Part shown: piece by piece, positions 57,662-64,000 of the stretch | Numbering within the stretch: the first letter of the stretch is position 1 | Layout: every line of letters starts with the position of its first letter | Source: Beroe forskalii | Taxonomy: Eukaryota; Ctenophora; Nuda; Beroida; Beroidae | Assembly: GCA_011033025.1 (NCBI GenBank) | Contig: WFMF01000112.1 | Span: 248,001-312,000, forward strand | Length of the DNA: 64,000 nucleotides | Reading direction: 5' to 3' | The notes under the pieces: generated by a model | Database searches by the model: none | What the model was told of the DNA's origin: nothing | What the model saw: only the letters and a program-made list of their open reading frames with translations | Position numbers and translations under genes: made by a program

Positions 57662-58074
57662 AAATCAACTGCCCTCAAACTTCCGCTATTAACTGGATCA
57701 TCCAGCCTTTAATGTGATAATGAAAATTGAAAATATACCTAGGTTACAAAACCTGAAATAATGAAAAGGAGTCTTAACCACAGCATTAATTATTAACTAA
57801 AAATATATTCGAATGAAAAAGAAATCGTTCTTCAATACATCAATCTGCAAGACTGGTCGGTCTCTATACTTGACTCTATACTTGACTAAACATGATCCCT
57901 AAAAACAAGCTAAGTAAAAACTGCACTGCAGGAAACATGAGTTTCGAATATTTCAAATAATTAAAAAATAAAAATCACGCTGAATAAAGTAAAATAAAAT
58001 AAAATAAAATAATAATGATCAGTTCATGTCACGTCATCTCACCAAATGGTCACGTGCTTCACACGGCCGTACGT

Positions 58075-58546
58075 AGTAAGATTTTACCCTGCCCTCCGCC
58101 GCGCGCGATTTTTCCGCAACAGCAATACAGCATTTATTTCTGCAACACGAACCTCCAAACTTAAACTTCCGATTGTTTGTTGTTGCGCGCTATGGATGAT
58201 TGAAATCCATTAAGGCTAATGCCGCGCCGCGCTTTAACCCAAGCCCTTTACACGCGGCGCGCGCCGCGCCGTCGTTTCACTCTTCAAGCCGTACGGCCTT
58301 TTTAAACCCGCATTGCTCATAACATTGCTTAAAATAACTATATCCCTCATGTTTTCGTTGCGCAGCGAGTACGAGTACACATTGTCAGACGATGACTGTC
58401 TGCACTTTGCATCTGACCCCTTCGCCTTCGGCAAAGTACACACACTTATGTAGATGGATTTCACCCAGCCCTAGCGCGCAACACTCAGAAATTTTGAGGG
58501 TCGCGGAAAAAATGGCGCGGCGGAGCAGGGTAGGGGAAATCCTACT
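58075..58546. mobile_element. GC-rich TIR element / MITE (472 bp)
   Basis: AGTAAGATTTTACCCTGCCC then TCCGCCGCGCGCGATTTTTC at the left corresponds, inverted, to AGTAGGATTTCCCCTACCCT then GCTCCGCCGCGCCATTTTTTC at the right. The interior is strongly CpG-rich (GCGCGCCGCG). A clear target duplication is not seen. The 76-codon minus-strand frame inside (58234-58464) is not supported. Confidence 0.65.
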
Positions 58547-58799
58547 AACACTTATGTGGGTTTAAAAAGAAATGCATTATTTTCACCCGATGGACACTTT
58601 TGATAGCAACTGCACCGTTTCAGTCCTGGAGCTAAGCCCCATGGCAGGAATCTGGACCTGGCTGAGCAAAAGTGGGTGAACAGATTGCTTACTGCCTTGC
58701 CATTTAGCCTTTTTTTGTTGAAATGTTGAATAACGAAAAGCCTGGTGGTGCACTAGATTCATTTAGAGTGATGGCCAATTATAGGTCACTGGGTTTCAA

Positions 58800-61291
58800 G
58801 ATCCAGTGCTTATGAATCTTTTCTTTTGATATAATTTGGAGAGAGAAGAAATTGGTCTAAAGTCACCCCAGAAGAAATCTTACAATGGTCACAAGAGATA
58901 AATTGGGATATTGAAAACCTTGATTCTGATGATATTTCTGTTAATGATGTTTGGACTAGTATTATGAAAAACTTGAATGACTTATCTAATAGAATTCCAT
59001 TGAAAATGAGAAAGGACAATATTGATGATAATTATAATACTCCCTGGGTTAATCGTTCTTTGAAAAGAGCAATTAGAGGTAAGAACAAAGCTTGGAATCA
59101 GTTTGATTTAAGTCCAACCATAAGAAATTGGAACATAGCACTAGAAAAACAACAGATTTTTGAAAATTTGGAATGTGAAGCTAGGGTTAAGTATGAGAAA
59201 AAGGTAACCAAGAATCTTAAGTATAACTCTCGTGCATTTTTTTCATATTTGAGGTCACGGAACAAAGTCAAAGATATTATAACAAGCCTGGTAAGATCAG
59301 ATGGCTCTCGTACTTGCAATGATAAGGAAACAGCTGATTGTTTAGCTGATGCTTTTAGTTCAGTTTTTGTTGAAGAGCCAAATGGTCCATTGCCAAAGGC
59401 TTGTTATGATAATACAAAAAATGTTACCAAATGTAATGACATAGAAATCAATTTTAATGATGTGTATAATGAATTGAGAGTTCTACTGTAAATGTTTATA
59501 AGAGTTTTGGGCCTGATGGTGTACACCCAAAACTATTGAAATCATTAGTGAAAATGATCAATTTGTTCAAGTTGTAACTGCTCTGTTTAATAAATGTGCT
59601 AAGGAAGCAAAATCCCTGAGATTTGGAAAGAAGCATACATTGTGTCACTCCATAAGAAGGATTCAAGGAATGATCCATATAATTATAGGCCAGTATCCCT
59701 AACATGTATTTTATGCAAAGTGTATGAAAAATTAGTGAGATCATATTTTGAAATTTGTTGAAAGTAATATTTCTGATGATCAACATGGATTTGTTCCTAA
59801 GAAGTCTTGTTTGTCGAATCTGTTAGAAACTGTGGATACTATAATTAATTTACTTGAAGAAGGTTCACCTGTAGATGTGTTATTTTTTGATTTCATGAAA
59901 GCTTTCGATTCTGTACCCCATTATAGGCTCCTTATTAAATTAGAAAAATTCGGTATTAGTGGGAAAACCTTGGCTATAATTCAGGACTTTTTGTCTAACA
60001 GAACTATGAAAACTGTAGTAAGAGGAGAATATTCTGATTCTAAAAGTGTTAAATCAGGTGTCCCACAGGGTTCAATATTAGGACCTTTATTATTTATACT
60101 ATATATTAACGATTTGCCTGATGGTATAAAAGGTGTCTCCAAAATATTTGCTGATGTTTTAAAAATTGTTGCCAATGCTGATAACTTAAAGGTAACCAGT
60201 GCTGATTTGAAATCTTTAGAATGTTGGGAGGAAACCTGGCTTCTGAAATTTAATGTTGATAAATGTAAAGTGATGCACATCACTGTGAATGATAACCCAA
60301 AAATGAATACGTTTTTTAGATGGTAAGATCTTGCAAGAAACTCTAACTGAAAGGGATCTGGGTGTTTTAATGAATAATAACTTGCAGTGGGACAGTAATA
60401 TTGATAAATGTATTAAGGAAGCTAATAGAACCATTGCATGGGTTGGAAGGAATGTTATCTCAAAAGAAAGTGATATAATGTTAAGAATATATAAGACAAT
60501 AATTAGACCAAAGCTTGAGTACTGTGTGCAGCTTTGGTGTCCGACTGCTCACTATGGGAATTGGACTACCATCCTTGAATTAGAAGGTGTTCAGCGTCGC
60601 TTCTAAGGCTTATAAATGGCATTGGTACACTTCCCTATAGTGAACGTTGGACAGACTTGGTTTGACAACTTTGGCTGAAAGAAGAATAAGAGGTGACCTC
60701 ATAGAAACATTTAAGATGGTTAATAATCAAGTTGAATATGGTAAAGGTTTGTTTAAACTTGGTAGAAGTAGAAGAAATCTGTTAACTCATAAGACAGCTA
60801 ATGTTAATTTGTCAAAGAATATAAGCAGATTGTCTGACAATTTTATTTCTGAAAGAGTCCGGCAATTTTGGAATGATTTACCTAAATCAGTGAGAGATGT
60901 TTCCACTGTTGATAATTTCAAAGCTAGTCTGGAGTGTTATAAAAATGATGCAAAGTGTCTTAGCCCTAGCAACTTTTGGTATGTATCTACACAAGTTCTA
61001 GAAAAAATAGAAGGGAGCAGTTATTTGTCGAATAAGATGAAGTTTAACCAGTATTTGTGGAAAAATCCTTTTGTGGCCAAGAAGAAGGGCATCAACATCA
61101 ACTCTTCATAGTTGTTTATCCATAAGTTACATAACTTTTTATCATGTTTTTCAGGCTTCATTTTGACAGCTTTAAGTTATTGGACGCCTGTGTTAAAGGG
61201 TGTGTTTTTTATTGAAAGCCAATTTATGTTTACTAGTGAATTGAAGTGAGATGGTTCAATACCATTATGTTTTTATTATTATTATTATTAT
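58800..61291 (+). pseudogene. CR1/Jockey-like LINE, nearly full ORF2 3' two thirds (copy B)
   Basis: An open stretch from about 58800 has the endonuclease-RT linker (TPWVNRSLKRAIRGKNKAWN). A frame change near 59490 leads to FGPDGVHPKLLK and DPYNYRPVSLTCILCKVYEK. The RT then runs DDQHGFVPKKSCLSNLLETV, LFFDFMKAFDSVPHYRLLIK, SGVPQGSILGPLLFILYIND and KIFADVLKIV. The second catalytic aspartate of FADD is V here. It continues ERDLGVLMNNNLQWDSNI, YKTIIRPKLEYCVQLWCP, LTTLAERRIRGDLIETFKMV and ends KKKGININSS at 61111. At least four frame breaks. The 3' end is an (ATT)n run at about 61270-61292. The endonuclease is missing. Confidence 0.92.
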
Positions 61292-61595
61292 TGATTCATT
61301 TGTAATAATTCTCATTGTCAATCAAGTCAGTGCCACCATTGTGTTAAGCTTGACTTTCATGATTTTGATACATTTACCAGTTATATTTAAATTAAAAAGA
61401 AAACTTCCTTCAAGACATCAATCTGCAAGACTTTTCTCCAACTCTGTACTTGAACTCCAACATGATCCCTTTTGGTAATATGATGTAGAGAGCAGCAGGA
61501 TCTAAATGAGTCACACCAAGATGACTGGTGTGCAGGCATCTTCAGTCCAATACCTACCTCAGCTTTCGGGGTGTTTAAATTGCGAGAGCTTTTTA

Positions 61596-61868
61596 TTGCA
61601 GCTGACATGAGATATCTTTTGTGTATTCATTTCATAGGTTTTTAAATTGGAAATCACAATTATCAAATGCATGTTATTTTTAATTTAAGTTATTTCAATT
61701 CATTTCTATATAATATTGACTCCTATTTATTCTATGAAATGTTTCAAAATGTTATTGATAAATGGACACCTGTGTTCAAAGGTGTGTTCTTAATGTAAAC
61801 CAATGAATTGAATATTGTGAAGATTTGTGATGGTTCAATACCATTAATTTTTATCTATCTATCTATCT
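61596..61868 (+). mobile_element. 5'-truncated LINE end with 17-bp target duplication
   Basis: ATTGCGAGAGCTTTTTA at 61579-61595 is repeated at 61869-61885. The 273-bp insert resembles the 3' untranslated region of copy B (GGACACCTGTGTTCAAAGGT, GTGATGGTTCAATACCATTA) and ends in (ATCT)n. This is the standard outcome of target-primed reverse transcription, and shows that the family has been mobile after the flanking ~510-bp repeat spread. Confidence 0.92.
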
Positions 61869-62039
61869 ATTGCGAGAGCTTTTTAAATTTAAAATTTTAT
61901 ATTAAAGTTTGTTTTTCCATGGTTTCACATAATATAACCTCTGGTAAATTTATCATGTTCATTGACTGTGTGATGCTTTTAAAGATTTAACATCCTTTTG
62001 AATGGTTTTCACATTTCCATGTCACCATACTATCATCTT

Positions 62040-62400
62040 CTTTGTGAAACAAAGACAGTCATCTTTTTAGTCAAGCCATGTAACTCTTGAACAACTGCAA
62101 TTGTAGTCTTTGAGGGGATCTATGAAAGAAATGCCCTCATCAGAGAGCTAGGCAGATCTGAATAAAGCATGAGACACCAAAAATGATATAGTGTAATGAA
62201 AGCTAACACTGTGGCACAAGGACTTGCTACCCTGTTGTGGGGTTGAATGCATTTGACGGGTGCCCAACCACAAGATGTAGTGTGTTAGCTTCAGAATCTT
62301 CATCAAGAAAATTAAGTTGATCAATGTCTTTATCCAGTGTAGGGAATCTAAAGTTCTATCTGCTCCAGAAAAGATTAAAAGATCAAGTCGACTGTGTCGT
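62040..62400 (-). repeat. Inverted copy of the 54.0-kb dispersed repeat
   Basis: The complement carries CATTTGACGGGTGCCCAACC-like and CTAACACTGTGGCACAAGGA-like segments of 54009-54480 with many changes, and lacks the tandem duplication. Confidence 0.75.
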
Positions 62401-62679
62401 ACTTGATTGATTTTAGCATTGACTGGGGGACCTCAAATCAGATATACTTTTCACCACTGATTTACTGCCAGTTTCGAGAATACAACATTAAAAATGATTA
62501 TATTATTTCGTCTTCAGAAAACTCCATTTGGTGATAAGCACCTTTAAATTGCTTAGAAATATTAACGATGTACTGATTCTTCAATTTGTACCTGAATGAA
62601 TTTATGCAAATGTATGATCGGTCGCTGCTGTAAAATATAAAATTATGTTGTTTTATTAAATTATGTTGTTTTATTACTT

Positions 62680-63999
62680 AATTTCTTGATGCTTGGAGTA
62701 CATATAGAGACCAAAGAGCAAGTTTCAGTTTAATTCAGGCTGGTGGTCACTGCTTCACTGCACTTGACGGTGCTATACCCTGGTACCAGGGGGTGACTGC
62801 TGGGGGCCTACCTCATAAAAAGCTCTTGCAATTTAAACACCCTGAAAGCTGAGGTGGGTATTTGACTGAAGAAGCCTGCACACCACTCATCTTGGTGTGA
62901 CTCATTTGGATCCTGCTGCTCTCTACATTGCATTACCTAAAGGGATCATGTTGGAGTTCAAGTACGGAGTTGGAGAAAAGTCTTGCAGATTGATGTCTTG
63001 AAGAAAGTTTTCTTTTTAATTCAAATATATATTTATTATATTTTATTTCATTTTGACATGGAGTGTTTCCTCCTTATTGCATGAGCAGGAAGTTTCTAGT
63101 TTTAAGCTGTTTCAGTTTATTGTCCCAGCCCAGTTCAAATTTTTGGGTGATGTGACCAAGCCAGCACTAACACATATGTGTGCAGATGGCACGAAAAGAA
63201 GGGATCAATAACTTTGCTTCTAACAATTTCACTAACTGTTGTTTAACTTACCATCATGCATTTGCATTACAGAAAGTATAAAAATGTGTTGGAAAATTAG
63301 ATTAGATTCAAAATATCATACAATGGTGCCGCCCTCAGCACACCCTAGATGCTCCATTAGTTATACATCAGAGGAGAAATTTTCTATATGATTTAGTAGC
63401 TGTGCTACAAAAATTGACAATTGAACTAGCTGGGCCCGTGGCCTCCGGCCACCGTTCACCATTTTTTTCGCTTCAGCAATTCGTACAGTACAATGTAGTT
63501 CTGTAGTTCTTATCAGTGATGAGGTCATATTTTAATCGAGTGTGATACCTGGTGGTGCCAAACGTCACTGGTACTTTCGTATGAACATTCCGATCATCGG
63601 TATGCTTGATTGGGTACTGAGTGGTGTCAGAGAAGTCTGTGGCTACATATGAGGAAGACCGGACAGACAGATATATATTTATATATGAGGAAGAATTATA
63701 AGTAGTAAGATTGAGTTGAACAATACTTTTTGATGGCCTCAGAAACTAAATGGATCATACCTAGACAACAATTTGAGGATGAGGATTGTATGTTGATATT
63801 TTGCTGATGGAAAATACCCTCTGTCAAAGTTTTCTGCTATGGTGAAGTCAATGGAACTTTCAGATATTCTTGAAAAAGTCAAATTGACATCCTTCACTGA
63901 CAACAATGAGAATGCTTCAGGTAAAGCTAATTAAGCACTTAATTTATAAACTGGGACCTTACTGGGAGCATAGATGCTTTTCATTTTCAACCACTTTCA
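62680..63999. repeat. Right arm of the large inverted duplication
   Basis: Inverse counterpart of 52105-55140. It lacks the 1.2-kb TIR element and the 54-kb repeat present on the left, and carries the Helitron-like insertion at 63426-63710. It continues past the end of the window. Confidence 0.88.
63426..63710 (-). mobile_element. Short non-autonomous Helitron (285 bp)
   Basis: On the minus strand it starts TCTTACTACTTATAATTC and ends GGGCCCAGCTAG. A hairpin GTGGCC-GGA-GGCCAC (63438-63452) lies nine bases before the terminal CTAG. It is inserted between A and T with no target duplication: the paralogous site at about 52400-52415 reads straight through (TTCAACTCAATTCAATTGTC). The TC start, hairpin plus CTRR end and AT target are the hallmarks of Helitrons. 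It has no Rep/helicase gene. Confidence 0.93.
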
Positions 64000-64000
64000 C

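Noticed and set aside
58234-58464. Minus-strand frame in a CpG-rich block as a gene
   Set aside because: Lies fully inside an inverted-terminus GC-rich element and has no motif.

Overview
This is metazoan nuclear DNA dominated by repeats, most likely from an invertebrate. It holds AT-rich, intron-containing fragments of a few conserved animal genes. These are the sulfatase-modifying formylglycine-generating enzyme (two exons, minus strand, 0.5-1.5 kb), the ESCRT-II subunit VPS25 (three exons, minus strand, 25.7-35.2 kb) and a class A seven-transmembrane receptor with one frame break (minus strand, 49.0-50.1 kb). A 100-N run at 5873-5972 marks an assembly gap. No phylum can be fixed from what is visible.

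Layout: 0.5-1.5 kb FGE exons; 2.0-5.0 kb small repeats and a 17-bp minisatellite; 5.05-5.28 kb a LINE ORF1-like fragment; 5.4-5.6 kb a hairpin and a relic transposon end; 6.3-9.6 kb a ~173-bp satellite that switches orientation near 7.2 kb; 14.1-19.0 kb and 40.7-44.6 kb two copies of a very large foldback transposon whose arms are 20-bp and 100-bp tandem repeats; 19.4-22.0 kb another foldback transposon with an 8-bp target duplication and a (GTCGA)/(GTC) core; 23.3-24.05 kb a triplicated small signal-peptide-like ORF; 25.7-35.2 kb VPS25 with a nest of transposons in one intron; 38.6-39.4 kb a hAT MITE; 49-50 kb the receptor; 52-64 kb LINE copies flanked by a large inverted duplication that lets several insertions be read against their empty sites.

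The main theme is a recurrent architecture: short inverted termini, often with a clean target duplication, around a core of tandem repeats with no visible transposase. I count at least seven such elements from apparently different families. Some sit inside one another. In the VPS25 intron the order is: MULE transposase relic, split by a 6.25-kb minisatellite-cored element, split by a 1.6-kb hAT-type element, which contains a 0.6-kb G-rich foldback element. A LINE fragment with an RNase H domain separately split the same MULE gene, leaving an 84-bp direct duplication.

Host genes therefore take up well under 5 percent of the window. Most long open frames lie in tandem arrays whose units happen to lack stop codons, and I do not call them genes.
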